Shown: one piece after another, positions 53,426-62,235 of the stretch | Numbering within the stretch: the stretch's first letter is position 1 | How the letters are laid out: each line of letters starts with the position of its first letter | NCBI GenBank assembly: GCA_946558465.1 | Contig: CAMNTM010000008.1 | Coordinates: 1-64,000, forward strand | Length of the DNA: 64,000 nt | Direction: 5' to 3' | From: an uncultured Lachnospiraceae bacterium | GTDB taxonomy: Bacteria; Bacillota; Clostridia; Lachnospirales; Lachnospiraceae | The notes under the pieces: model-generated | The model's database searches: none | Told to the model about the DNA's origin: nothing | The model's input: only the letters and a program-made list of their open reading frames with translations | Made by a program: the position numbers and the translations under genes

Positions 53426-55048
53426 ATGACAAAAACAAAAGTGAGAAAAATTGCCGGAGTTTTATGCTGTCTTCTCATAGTAGGAGTTACGGCGTGTAAA
53501 GGAAATGAAGAAAGGGAGGAGGTAAGTAAGGCGGATGATACGAATAACTCTCTTGTCTGTTATGTAGGGCATGGATTCTGGGAGGGGTCCCTGGATCCGG
53601 TGAAAGGGGCATTTTCCTATGGCTGGAGTTTTATTAACAACGCACTTCTTAAGGTGCAGCCGGAGGGCTCCTATGTGGGTGATCTGGCCGAGTCCTGGTC
53701 GATATCTGAGGATGCACTTGTTTATACATTTGTTTTGAAAGAGGGGATTCGATTTCAGGATGGCTCCGAGTTTACGGCGGAGGATGTGGTCTTTACCTAT
53801 GAGACGGTGAAGAAAAATCAAGGGGAGAACGAGAAGGTCGATCTAAGTAAAATGGTGTCTGTGGAGGCGGAAGATTCCCGGACTGTGAGAATCACTCTGT
53901 CGGAGCCCTATTCTCCGTTTCTGGATATGACGGCACAGCTTGGAATTGTGCCAAGCGACGGGTATGACAGCGTGGTGTTTGATGAGATGCCGATCGGAAC
54001 CGGGGCCTGGGAGGTGGTACAGTATGATGCGGGGCAGCAGCTGATTGTGAAGGCGAATGAGGATTATTTTGACGGTGCGCCGAATATTTCCAGAGTGACC
54101 TTTGTGGATATGGACAATGAGGCGGCTTTCTCCAATGCTCAGTCCGGACAGCTTGATATTATTATGGTTCAGCCCAATTATGCAGGGGAAACGATAGAAG
54201 GCATGCATATGGAGAAGCTTGCAACGATGGATGTACGCAATGTAAGTCTTCCCTGCAGAGCGCTGCAGCAGATGACGGCGCCTGACGGAACATCTGTAAA
54301 AGCAGGAAATGATGTGACATCGGATTTGGAAGTCCGTGAGGCTTTGAATATCGGGATTGACAGAGAACAGATAATTGAGAATGCATTTAACGGGGTCGGA
54401 GTGCCGGCGTATGGATTTACAGATAATCTTGAGTGGGGAAATGCACCGGAAATGAAGGATGGCCAGATAGAAAAGGCAAAAAAGATATTGGAAGAAGCCG
54501 GCTGGACAGATGAGGATGGGGACGGCATCCGGGAAAAAGACGGACTTCGGTGTGCCTTTGAGGTCTATACTCCTTCTGACGAGCAGGACAGATACCGTCT
54601 GGCAGCGGCGCTGGCTGTAGAAGCAGAAAAGCTGGGAATCAAGATTACAGTAAAACAGACAACCTGGGATGAGATTACAGCCGCTTCTTACCAGGCAGGT
54701 GTTGTGTGGGGCTTCGGACAGTTTAATCCGATTGTTCTCCATCAGTTGTTTGCTTTCGAGACATTTTTGACTGCTCAGTATGCCAATACGCCGGGATATG
54801 AAAATGCCGAGACAGACGCCCTGATTCAGGAGGCGCTTGATGCGCCGGGGCATGACGAAGCAGTGGAAAAGTGGAAGAAGGTACAGGAGGTTTATGCCGG
54901 GGAAGTACCATATCTATATCTTGTGAATATTGAGCATTGTTATTTTATAAGTGACAGGGTGGATATTTCGAAAGAGACACAGGTACCTCATCCACATGGA
55001 CATGGAATCCCGATTATCTGTAATATGAAGGATTGGAAGCTGTTATAA
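53426..55048 (+). CDS. Nickel/peptide-type ABC transporter, substrate-binding lipoprotein
   Basis: This 540-residue family-5 binding protein has a signal ending in lipobox VTAC (Cys near 24). SBP_bac_5 motifs are WSISEDALVYTFVLKEGIRFQDGSEFTAEDVVF and LNIGIDREQI. The C terminus is His-rich, HPHGHGIP, which suits a metal or metal-chelate ligand as in NikA/CntA-like proteins. It heads a five-gene importer operon. The exact ligand (Ni, Co, an opine complex or a peptide) is not fixed by sequence; nickel is inferred mainly from the regulator at the end of the operon. Confidence 0.87.
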   Translation: MTKTKVRKIAGVLCCLLIVGVTACKGNEEREEVSKADDTNNSLVCYVGHGFWEGSLDPVKGAFSYGWSFINNALLKVQPEGSYVGDLAESWSISEDALVYTFVLKEGIRFQDGSEFTAEDVVFTYETVKKNQGENEKVDLSKMVSVEAEDSRTVRITLSEPYSPFLDMTAQLGIVPSDGYDSVVFDEMPIGTGAWEVVQYDAGQQLIVKANEDYFDGAPNISRVTFVDMDNEAAFSNAQSGQLDIIMVQPNYAGETIEGMHMEKLATMDVRNVSLPCRALQQMTAPDGTSVKAGNDVTSDLEVREALNIGIDREQIIENAFNGVGVPAYGFTDNLEWGNAPEMKDGQIEKAKKILEEAGWTDEDGDGIREKDGLRCAFEVYTPSDEQDRYRLAAALAVEAEKLGIKITVKQTTWDEITAASYQAGVVWGFGQFNPIVLHQLFAFETFLTAQYANTPGYENAETDALIQEALDAPGHDEAVEKWKKVQEVYAGEVPYLYLVNIEHCYFISDRVDISKETQVPHPHGHGIPIICNMKDWKLL

Positions 55049-55060
55049 TGTCAGAGGAGT

Positions 55061-55079
55061 CCGGCATCTTTTGTGCCGG
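55061..55079 (+). other. Intercistronic hairpin after the binding-protein gene
   Basis: CCGGCA/TGCCGG with a 7-base loop and no T-run. Such hairpins often stabilise the upstream mRNA so that the binding protein is made in excess of the permeases. Confidence 0.5.
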
Positions 55080-55130
55080 CATAGAAGGTGCGGCATACAG
55101 TAAAAGTGCTGCAGGAAAGGAAGAAAAGGA

Positions 55131-56111
55131 ATGACTTATGTCAGATATCTAGGGCGGACGGTGTTTCGTATGCTGTCGCTGCTGATTGCAGTGAGTGTTC
55201 TCTCTTTTGTGCTTATGGAAGCAGCCCCCATAGATCCGATGACTGCATATATCGGGACGGATTCGGCGCTGTCAGAGGAAGCAAAGGAGGAAATAGCAGA
55301 GCACTGGAGCCTAAAAGATCCTCCCGTCAGGCGGTTTGCAGCGTGGGCGGAAAATTTTCTGCAGGGAGATTGGGGGGACTCAATAACCTTTAAGCGTCCG
55401 GTGAAGACAGTAATACTGGAAAGATTCCGGTATTCTGTGTGGCTGATGCTTGCAGCGTGGACCCTTTCCGGTATTCTGGGATATGTGCTGGGGTTAGCAG
55501 CGGCAGTAAGACGGGGGAGCTTAGGAGACAGGATTATTAAGACCCTTTGTCTGGTGCTTCAATCAGCGCCTACCTTTTGGATAGGTCTTTTGATTTTAAG
55601 CCTGTTTGCGGTGAAACTTCGGTGGTTTCCTATCGGACTGGCCGCTCCTATGGGGAAATTAGCAGATGAGATTACATTAGCCGACCGGATTTATCATATG
55701 ATACTTCCGGCTCTGACCTTAAGTGTTCTGGGGATAGGTAAGATAACGCTTTATACCCGGCAGAAGATGCTTGAAATTATGGAAAGTGATTTTATCCTTT
55801 TTGCAAGGGCAAGGGGAGAGAGTATGGCTCAGATTGTACTGCGGCACGGAATCCGCAATACGCTGATGCCTGCCATAACGCTGCAGTTCGCTTCCTTTAG
55901 CGAGCTGTTCGGAGGGGCTGCACTGGCAGAATCTGTATTTTCCTATCCGGGAATCGGAAGTGCCCTGACAGCGGCGGGGCTAAACGCAGATGTGCCGCTG
56001 CTTCTGGGAATTGCAGTATTCAGTGCGGTATTTGTGTTTGCAGGGAATCTGGCGGCAAACCTTCTGTATATGATCCTGGATCCAAGAATTCGGGAGGCGT
56101 CTGCCAGATGA
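55131..56111 (+). CDS. Nik/Opp-type ABC permease (NikB-like)
   Basis: This 326-residue permease has an N-terminal span (FRMLSLLIAVSVLSFVLM) and the BPD_transp_1 core. The conserved EAA-type loop is ARARGESMAQIVLRHGIRNTLMP. SVFSYPGIGSALTAAG is typical of the B-type subunit. It starts at ATG 55131 after AGGAAAGGAAG. It pairs with the next permease to form the membrane channel. Confidence 0.92.
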   Translation: MTYVRYLGRTVFRMLSLLIAVSVLSFVLMEAAPIDPMTAYIGTDSALSEEAKEEIAEHWSLKDPPVRRFAAWAENFLQGDWGDSITFKRPVKTVILERFRYSVWLMLAAWTLSGILGYVLGLAAAVRRGSLGDRIIKTLCLVLQSAPTFWIGLLILSLFAVKLRWFPIGLAAPMGKLADEITLADRIYHMILPALTLSVLGIGKITLYTRQKMLEIMESDFILFARARGESMAQIVLRHGIRNTLMPAITLQFASFSELFGGAALAESVFSYPGIGSALTAAGLNADVPLLLGIAVFSAVFVFAGNLAANLLYMILDPRIREASAR

Positions 56112-56131
56112 AACGGAGAAGTAACTGAGAT

Positions 56132-56965
56132 ATGAAAAAGACAGGAAAAATAAATACGAGAACCAAAACGTTAATCTATATTGCGGCGGCAGTGCTGTAT
56201 CTTTCTGTAATTTTTATATGGGGGATAAGTATGCCAAAGGAAGCGTATGGAATTGAATACAGCGAAAAGCTTCTGCCCCCGGGCTGGGGACATATTTTCG
56301 GTACGGACGATATGGGAAGAGATATGCTTTTTCGTTCAGTAAAGGGTTTGTCTACAAGTCTTATTATTGCAGTGCTGGCGGCGGGCATCAGTTCGGCGGC
56401 GGCATTGGCCGCAGGAGTGGCGGCTGCAGTATTTGGGGGCCGGATAGATAGTTTTGTCAATTGGTGTGTGGATTTGTGTATGGGAATTCCACATTTGATT
56501 TTATTGATTTTGATTTCCTTTATGATGGGAAGAGGAGTGAAGGGAGTGACAGCGGCTGTGGCTCTGACGCATTGGCCGGAGCTGACTCGTATAGTGCGTT
56601 CAGAGGTACTGCAGATTCGAAACTCTCAGTATGTAAAGGCAGCCTATAAGATGGGAAGGAGCCGGCTGCAGGCAGCGTGGGAGCATATCGTTCCGCATGT
56701 ACTGCCGGTGTATCTGGTAGGTGTAATTTTATTGTTCCCTCATGCTATTATGCATGAGGCGGCGATTACCTTTCTGGGATTTGGACTTCCGGCGGAGGAG
56801 CCGGCAATCGGCGTGATTTTGTCGGAGTCAATGAAATATATTTCTACCGGGAAGTGGTGGCTTGCGTTTTTTCCAGGCTTTATGCTTCTTGCAGCAGTTA
56901 TGCTGTTCGACGTAATCGGAGAAAGCCTGAAAAGGCTTTTGAATCCGGGAAGCGGGAATGAATAG
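56132..56965 (+). CDS. Nik/Opp-type ABC permease (NikC-like)
   Basis: This 277-residue permease has the FGTDDMGRDMLFRSVKGLSTSL motif of C-type subunits, and the EAA loop YVKAAYKMGRSRLQAAWEHIVPHVLP. EAAITFLGFGLPAEEPAIGVIL is the usual C-terminal block. About six spans are visible. It starts 20 bases after the NikB-like gene and is followed by a short repeat before the ATPase gene. Confidence 0.92.
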   Translation: MKKTGKINTRTKTLIYIAAAVLYLSVIFIWGISMPKEAYGIEYSEKLLPPGWGHIFGTDDMGRDMLFRSVKGLSTSLIIAVLAAGISSAAALAAGVAAAVFGGRIDSFVNWCVDLCMGIPHLILLILISFMMGRGVKGVTAAVALTHWPELTRIVRSEVLQIRNSQYVKAAYKMGRSRLQAAWEHIVPHVLPVYLVGVILLFPHAIMHEAAITFLGFGLPAEEPAIGVILSESMKYISTGKWWLAFFPGFMLLAAVMLFDVIGESLKRLLNPGSGNE

Positions 56966-56971
56966 ACTTTG

Positions 56972-57060
56972 GAAAACAGCCTGAAAAGAAGCGGATGGAA
57001 GGAAACTGGATTGGAACGAGGCAGATAAAAAGAAAACAGCTTGAAAAGAAGTGGATGAAA
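56972..57060 (+). repeat. Two 29-base direct repeats 60 bases apart
   Basis: GAAAACAGCCTGAAAAGAAG... (56972-57000) and GAAAACAGCTTGAAAAGAAG... (57032-57060) differ at only a few positions. They fill the spacer between the NikC-like and NikD-like genes. The second copy contains the weak start signal of the ATPase gene. The pattern looks like a local tandem duplication. Confidence 0.7.
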
Positions 57061-57062
57061 AA

Positions 57063-58043
57063 ATGGAAAAAAAGGAAAAGGAATCTGTAACGGGAGTAGA
57101 GAACAAGTGGGAGCATGAAAAGGGAAAAGCTCCGGTATTGGAGGTAGAAGATCTTACCGTTTCCTTTGGCATGTATTATAAGGGACTCAGGAGGAGAGAG
57201 CTTGAGGTGCTGCACAGACTGAGTCTTACGGTTTATGCCGGGGAAATTATGGCAGTGATAGGCGCTAGTGGTTCGGGAAAGAGTGTTCTTGCGCATGCTG
57301 TGCTTGGGATTCTTCCGGGAAATGCTGCCGTGCAGGGAGAGATGAGATACCAGGGAGGGGCCTATGGGGAAAAAGAGCAGAAAAGGCTGCGGGGGAAAGA
57401 GATTGTGCTGATTCCTCAATCCGTGGATTATCTGGACCCGCTGATGCGTGTAGGGCGTCAGGTGAGGGGCGTGCGGGGAAGTAAGAAAATGCAGGAGAAT
57501 GTATTTGAGCGGTACGGGCTTTCGGAGAATGTGGACAGACTGTATCCGTGGGAGCTTTCCGGCGGTATGGCGCGGAGGGTGCTGATCTCTGCGGCGGAGA
57601 TGGAGAAGGCCCGGCTGGTGGTGGCTGATGAGCCGACGCCGGGACTGAATGAGGAGATGGCAGAGGAAACAATGAAAAGCTTTCGCCAAATGGCAGAGCG
57701 GGGCTGCGGGGTACTTTTGATTACCCATGATATTGATCTGGCGTTTCGCAGTGCAGACCGGATCGCTGTGTTTTACGCAGGAACAGTTGTAGAAGAAGCG
57801 CTGACAGAAGATTTTCAGTCAGGAGGAGCGGCGCTTAGGCATCCATACAGCAGAGCATTTTTAGACGCGCTGCCTCAGAACGGCTTCCGCCCGATTCCGG
57901 GATCTCAGCCCTATGCGGGAAATCTGCCGAAGGGCTGTCTCTTCGCAGACAGATGTCCGATGCGCTCGGAGGCGTGTGGAAGGGAGATTAAGATGCGGGA
58001 AGTCCGTGGAGGAAGGGTAAGGTGCATACGAGATGAAATCTAA
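57063..58043 (+). CDS. Nik/Opp-type ABC ATPase (NikD/OppD-like)
   Basis: This ATPase of about 326 residues has Walker A GASGSGKSV, signature ELSGGMARRVLI, and Walker B LVVADEPTPGL. The C-terminal CLFADRCPMRSEAC is the cysteine-containing tail of OppD/DppD-type subunits. The track starts at GTG 57051; ATG 57063 is equally possible, and neither has a strong ribosome site. It overlaps the next ATPase gene by 11 bases. Confidence 0.92.
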   Translation: MEKKEKESVTGVENKWEHEKGKAPVLEVEDLTVSFGMYYKGLRRRELEVLHRLSLTVYAGEIMAVIGASGSGKSVLAHAVLGILPGNAAVQGEMRYQGGAYGEKEQKRLRGKEIVLIPQSVDYLDPLMRVGRQVRGVRGSKKMQENVFERYGLSENVDRLYPWELSGGMARRVLISAAEMEKARLVVADEPTPGLNEEMAEETMKSFRQMAERGCGVLLITHDIDLAFRSADRIAVFYAGTVVEEALTEDFQSGGAALRHPYSRAFLDALPQNGFRPIPGSQPYAGNLPKGCLFADRCPMRSEACGREIKMREVRGGRVRCIRDEI

Positions 58044-58731
58044 AGACGGAGGAAAAAGAGGAGAGCCGGAAAAAGAAATTGGGCTTGAGGCTTTGAATAT
58101 CGGTTTTCGTTATTCTCCCCGGAAGCCGTGGATTTTAAAGGAGGTAAGCCTTCATATACAGGCGGGAGAGCGTGCTGCACTTGTGGGTCCTTCAGGTTGT
58201 GGGAAGAGTACGCTTGCAAAAATACTGGCGGGCTGCGAGCAGCCAAAGGAAGGAGCTGTTCTGTGGCAGAAAGCTCCGCTTCCTAAGAAGGGATACTGTC
58301 CGGTGCAGCTCATCTATCAGCACCCGGAGCTGGCGGTAAATCCAAGATGGAAGATGGAAAAAATCTTAACAGAAGGGTGGGAGCCGGATGAGAAGCTGCT
58401 CCGGGATATGGGAATTGAGAAAGAGTGGCTCACAAGATGGCCGTCGGAGCTTTCCGCAGGAGAGCTCCAGCGGTTTTGTATCGCACGGGTGCTGGGGCCT
58501 GAAACAAAGTTTTTAATTTGTGATGAGATCAGTACGATGCTCGATGTCATTACCCAGGCACAGATCTGGCAGAATGTTCTTAAAGCAGCCGAAAGGAACG
58601 GATTCGGGATGCTTGTAGTAACGCATAACATGGCTCTTGCCAGGCGGGTATGTACAAGAATCATTGAACTGCCAAAGCTGAACAAGGGGTTGTGTTTATC
58701 TGGACAGATGCGTATAATAGACAGGGGATAA
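58033..58731 (+). CDS. Nik/Opp-type ABC ATPase (NikE/OppF-like)
   Basis: This 232-residue ATPase has Walker A GPSGCGKST, signature ELSAGELQRFCIAR, and Walker B KFLICDEISTMLD. The glutamate after the Walker B aspartate is present. It lacks the long Opp C-terminal tail and so resembles short NikE-type subunits. It completes the importer. It overlaps the preceding ATPase by 11 bases and is followed 49 bases later by the metal-sensor gene. Confidence 0.92.
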   Translation: MKSKDGGKRGEPEKEIGLEALNIGFRYSPRKPWILKEVSLHIQAGERAALVGPSGCGKSTLAKILAGCEQPKEGAVLWQKAPLPKKGYCPVQLIYQHPELAVNPRWKMEKILTEGWEPDEKLLRDMGIEKEWLTRWPSELSAGELQRFCIARVLGPETKFLICDEISTMLDVITQAQIWQNVLKAAERNGFGMLVVTHNMALARRVCTRIIELPKLNKGLCLSGQMRIIDRG

Positions 58732-58780
58732 GAAGTATATTATTGTTGTAGTAAAACATTAAGAAGGGCCGGCAGAAAAG

Positions 58781-59077
58781 ATGAAGGAACATAAACACCT
58801 GCATGGACATGTACACAGCGCAGAGGAAAAGAAAGCGGTAGTAAACCGCCTGTCGAAGGCAATAGGGCATCTGGAGGCAGTCAAACGTATGGTAGAGAAT
58901 GATGCCGACTGCAGTGATGTGCTGATTCAGCTTGCTGCAGTTCGATCAGCAATTAATAATACAGGAAAGGTTGTGCTCAAAAACCACATGAACCACTGCA
59001 TAGTGGAGGCAGTGGAGGAGCATGACTTAGAGGCGGTTGAAAAGCTGAACCAGGCGATTGATAAATTTATGAAATAA
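58781..59077 (+). CDS. CsoR/RcnR-family metal-sensing repressor
   Basis: This 98-residue all-helical repressor begins with a His-rich tail MKEHKHLHGHVHS. It then has the family core KKAVVNRLSKAIGHLEAVKRMVENDADCSDVLIQL. The metal-site pattern is Cys in ADCSDVL, with His and Cys in NHMNHCIV. His-rich ends favour nickel or cobalt, while the Cys-His-Cys set also occurs in copper CsoR proteins. It is the last gene of the Nik-like operon and likely acts at the G-tract site by the operon promoter. Confidence 0.88.
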   Translation: MKEHKHLHGHVHSAEEKKAVVNRLSKAIGHLEAVKRMVENDADCSDVLIQLAAVRSAINNTGKVVLKNHMNHCIVEAVEEHDLEAVEKLNQAIDKFMK

Positions 59078-59082
59078 TCGTG

Positions 59083-61029
59083 TTATTCTGCATCCAATGA
59101 ATTTTCCGGCGGAAGGCAGATATAATTTTTACATACATAAAATGTTGTCTTTTCATTTATGAGCGGATACTCGCTGTTTTCTGAAACAACGATTACGTCG
59201 GCCAATACCGGGAGCTGCTTTTTAATTTTTTCCAAATCTGAAATATCCTTTAGAGAAATCACAATATGTTTTGGCGGATTGTCATAAATCAGCTTTGCCA
59301 GCAGAAACATACTGTATCCTGCCGGAAAAATCTGTGCCTGTGCCGACATAAAATGAATCTGCTTTTCGGCCAGTTCTCTGTACTCCTTCTTACCGGTCAG
59401 CTGATAAAGCCTGACAAGATTATATGCCATAATAGAATTTCCGCTTGGGACGGCGCCGTCATAGGTTTCCTTCGGACTCATAAAGAGTTCTGTACTGTCC
59501 GGAGCAGACAGATAAAACCCGCCGTTTTTTTCATCGGCGAATCGTTTTACTGTTTCATTTAAGAACTGTTCTGCTTTTTCGAGATATTCCTTGTTCAGAG
59601 TGGAATTATAAAGCTCTGTCAATGCAGTAATATAAAATGCATAGTCGTCTAAAAAACTGTTTTTTGAGTGCTTCTCCTTGCGCCAGCTTGTAAACAAGCA
59701 TAGATCTCTGCATAAATTCTTTTCAATAAATTTTTGTGCGTTTATAGCTGCCTGAAGATATTCCGCCTCCTTTGAAGCCCTGTAAAGTACAGATAATGCT
59801 GCTGTCATCATAGAATTCCAGGAAAGCAGAACCTTGTCATCAAGGTGCAGCTTTGAACGATTTTTTCGGTAAATATACAGCTTTTGAAGCTCTTCGCTGT
59901 AATCTGACTTCAAATCATTGCTTTTTAGAAGATTTGGAATATTTACATCTTCAAAATTACCGTCTGCGGTAATATCAAATGTATCTGAAAATGGTTTTCC
60001 CTTTTCCTTTCCCAGAAGCTTGATGATTTCGTCCAATGTAAAGGTATAGAATTTTCCTTCTATTCCTTCACTGTCAGCATCCTGTGCACTGTAGAATTCT
60101 CCGGCCGGACCGGTCATTTCACGGAGAATATATTGTGCAGTTTTCATTGCAGTATCCAAATAAATCTGCTTTCCGGATGCCGTGTAAACTGCCGTATATG
60201 CGATAATCAGCAGTGCATTGTCATACAGCATTTTTTCAAAATGAGGTGCAAGAAAGTATTTGTCAGTGGAATATCTGGAAAATCCATATCCGACATGATC
60301 AAATATGCCGCCTTTACGCATCTGTGTAAGAGTTTTTTCGGCCATTTTCAATATATACGGATTCTGGCTTTGTTCTGCGTACAATGTCAGAAATAATAAA
60401 TTGTGGGGAACGGGAAATTTGGGAGCCTCTCCGAAGCCGCCGCATACGCTGTCAAAGCTGTCCGAAAACAGCTGTACTGCTTTCTCGAAGAGATTCTCGT
60501 CGAATTCATTTTCCTTTCTATAACCGGGCTGTGCTTCCTTGAGATGTGCGATTAATTCGTCTGCCGAGTGTAAAAGCTCTTTTCGGTTTTTGTTCCACTG
60601 ATTTACCACGGCATTCAGCAAATCAGCAAATCCCGGCATACCGTGCTGTGACCGTATCGGAAAATATGTTCCTGCAAAAAACGGCTTTTTGTCCCAGGTC
60701 ATGAAGATGCTCATAGGCCATCCGCCGCTTCCGGTAAATGTCTGGCACACGGACATATATACACTGTCAATGTCAGGACGTTCCTCCCGGTCGACCTTGA
60801 TAGAAACAAAATATTGATTTAGAATATCAGCCGCTGTTTGATTTTCAAAGCTTTCGTGTGCCATAACGTGGCACCAATGACATGTGCTGTAGCCGATGCT
60901 TAAGAAAACCGGCTTATCCTCTCTTCTGGCTTTCTCAAATGCTTCTATGCACCACGGATACCAATCTACAGGGTTTTCTGCATGCTGCAGAAGATACGGG
61001 CTTGTCTCGTTTTTCAGGTGATTGCTCAT
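59083..61029 (-). CDS. yyaL: Thioredoxin-domain protein YyaL (DUF255)
   Basis: This 648-residue protein has an N-terminal thioredoxin-like domain (about 1-165) with the motif [17 protein letters not shown] (CxxC) and [10 protein letters not shown]. An alpha/alpha-barrel region like that of glycoside-processing enzymes follows, with [16 protein letters not shown] and [10 protein letters not shown]. The length is slightly below the usual 670-690. The cellular role of this widely conserved family is not established. It converges on the CsoR-like gene with only 5 bases between them and no terminator. Confidence 0.92.
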   Translation of the reverse strand: MSNHLKNETSPYLLQHAENPVDWYPWCIEAFEKARREDKPVFLSIGYSTCHWCHVMAHESFENQTAADILNQYFVSIKVDREERPDIDSVYMSVCQTFTGSGGWPMSIFMTWDKKPFFAGTYFPIRSQHGMPGFADLLNAVVNQWNKNRKELLHSADELIAHLKEAQPGYRKENEFDENLFEKAVQLFSDSFDSVCGGFGEAPKFPVPHNLLFLTLYAEQSQNPYILKMAEKTLTQMRKGGIFDHVGYGFSRYSTDKYFLAPHFEKMLYDNALLIIAYTAVYTASGKQIYLDTAMKTAQYILREMTGPAGEFYSAQDADSEGIEGKFYTFTLDEIIKLLGKEKGKPFSDTFDITADGNFEDVNIPNLLKSNDLKSDYSEELQKLYIYRKNRSKLHLDDKVLLSWNSMMTAALSVLYRASKEAEYLQAAINAQKFIEKNLCRDLCLFTSWRKEKHSKNSFLDDYAFYITALTELYNSTLNKEYLEKAEQFLNETVKRFADEKNGGFYLSAPDSTELFMSPKETYDGAVPSGNSIMAYNLVRLYQLTGKKEYRELAEKQIHFMSAQAQIFPAGYSMFLLAKLIYDNPPKHIVISLKDISDLEKIKKQLPVLADVIVVSENSEYPLINEKTTFYVCKNYICLPPENSLDAE

Positions 61030-61445
61030 TTTATTCTTTTCCTTTCAAAGAATCAAAGTATTTTCGTAATATTATGCTGATAAAATTTAATATTATGCAA
61101 AGCTTCAAAATGTCTTTGACAATGATATAATGCGAAGTAAAAATTTTTAGATTTTCCAGTGTATCACGCGCTCGCCGCTGGATTGTCCGCTCTCCCGTAA
61201 CAACGGTTGTGACTTCGCTTTGATACTTTGGCTGTGTTTGCATGAACTCCCTCCCATTTCATAAAATTTTGACAGCAGAAAAGGGCGGCACTTTTTACAG
61301 TACCGCCCTTTGGCCTGCCCCTGCTTTGGGATATTTTGTCCCAAACCTGCCCCAAATTTATAAAACAAAAGTATCTTTCAAATGATTTTGCAGCCCGCTT
61401 ACCGATCAAAACTCCGCGATAAATCAGAATTTGCCTAAATAATAC
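61030..61445 (-). mobile_element. Scar of an integrative element (TnpW-like gene start)
   Basis: On the minus strand, ATG at 61243 behind GGGAGGGAG begins MQTQPKYQSEVTTVVTGERT. This resembles the start of small transposon-encoded TnpW proteins that precede serine-recombinase genes. The resemblance ends after GERT, so the reading frame looks broken. Upstream lie a leftward terminator and the palindrome TTTGGGA/TCCCAAA (61325-61345). The sequence is GC-richer than YyaL. No recombinase, relaxase or cargo gene remains, so this is a remnant. Confidence 0.45.
61279..61312 (-). terminator. Minus-strand terminator in the element scar
   Basis: AAGGGCGG (61281-61288)/CCGCCCTT (61303-61310), extended with a wobble pair and followed by TTTTC on the minus strand. 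Confidence 0.7.
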
Positions 61446-61907
61446 TCAATTACTTCTTCTCAATACGGTAACTCCTGCATCTTGAGCAAACACAAAATAT
61501 TTTCCATCATTGCTAAAACCGCAAGTATAAAATCCATAGTTACGAAAAATCATACTTTTGTTACCTTGAGCAGAAGAAAACAACACAGTTGTTATTAAAT
61601 CTTCTTTATTTACACTAACGCTGTCTTCTTGTACGGAACTGTCAGGTAATTTTCCACCATAGTATCCTGCTATGCTGATTTCTTCATTAGGTAATTCATC
61701 GCAGTATGCAATCGCGGCTTCTTCATCGTATTCGCAGCTGCACTCGAAGATTTCGCCTGAAAAGCAGTCAATAATAGTAGTTTTTTGAGATGATATGCAG
61801 AGTAATTTTCTTGCATTTATTTTTGAAAACCCAACCCATTCCAGGCCGCCAACAACGACTTCTTTGACCAGTTCCCAATCAGCCAGTTTCTTATAGTCAA
61901 TCCACAT
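61446..61907 (-). CDS. Hypothetical protein of 153 residues
   Basis: This soluble, acidic protein begins MWIDYKKLADW and ends VFAQDAGVTVLRRSN. It has several Cys (FECSCEYDEE, YCDELPNEE, FYTCGF) and aromatic beta-strand-like segments, such as KLLCISSQKTTIIDCFSGEIFECS. A start at ATG 61907 is chosen because GAGGTG lies about 8 bases upstream; the track uses GTG 61919. I do not recognise the family. A lone gene of this size next to an element scar could be an orphan immunity protein, but nothing proves it. Confidence 0.65.
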   Translation of the reverse strand: MWIDYKKLADWELVKEVVVGGLEWVGFSKINARKLLCISSQKTTIIDCFSGEIFECSCEYDEEAAIAYCDELPNEEISIAGYYGGKLPDSSVQEDSVSVNKEDLITTVLFSSAQGNKSMIFRNYGFYTCGFSNDGKYFVFAQDAGVTVLRRSN

Positions 61908-62235
61908 ATAAATTTTCACCTCTTAACAAATTCCGGTTTGTTGGTAAATAGCTTATTTAGAGAAATCAAGTATAGCATATTCTTTTACTGTTGTCTATTC
62001 CCCCCCCCGGCAGGCTCCGGCTGCATCGCGCAAAAACCGCCGCTTTGAGTTTTCCCCAATAGCGGCGGTCTGGTGCAGGCTGGCTCCATTCTTTAGGTGC
62101 CGTGTTATTATTCCCTTGTCAGATACGCTAAATCATCTTATAAAACCGTATAATTCATGCGAGCAGCCCGTAATGTATGCCGCCGGCAGGGCAGGTGCGC
62201 GGCCGGACGGCAAGCTATGAGCAGCGGCAGTTTTG
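61908..62235. other. GC-rich spacer with a C9 tract
   Basis: Contains nine consecutive C at about 62000-62008, a leftward terminator at 62032-62069 and GC-rich sequence unlike the neighbouring genes. No gene is supported. It may be more of the element scar. Confidence 0.5.
62032..62069 (-). terminator. Terminator after the ABC exporter operon (minus strand)
   Basis: ACCGCCGCT (62036-62044)/AGCGGCGGT (62061-62069), followed on the minus strand by TTTT. It lies about 165 bases beyond the permease stop. Confidence 0.8.

Noticed and set aside
53843-54853. 336-residue minus-strand ORF opposite the Nik-like binding protein
   Set aside because: It is a shadow of a gene with clear SBP_bac_5 motifs; no ribosome site and no recognisable domain.
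56898-57728. 276-residue minus-strand ORF over the nikC-nikD junction
   Set aside because: It is opposite conserved Walker motifs and a repeat-filled spacer; low-complexity Phe/Leu/Ser composition.
61164-61409. 81-residue minus-strand ORF (MIGKRAAKSFERY...) in the element scar
   Set aside because: It crosses a terminator hairpin and the TnpW-like start in another frame; it is probably non-coding element sequence.
62000-62008. C9 tract as a second CsoR/RcnR operator
   Set aside because: It lacks the ACT/AGT flanks seen at 53326-53340 and is not next to a promoter; it is more likely element-derived sequence.
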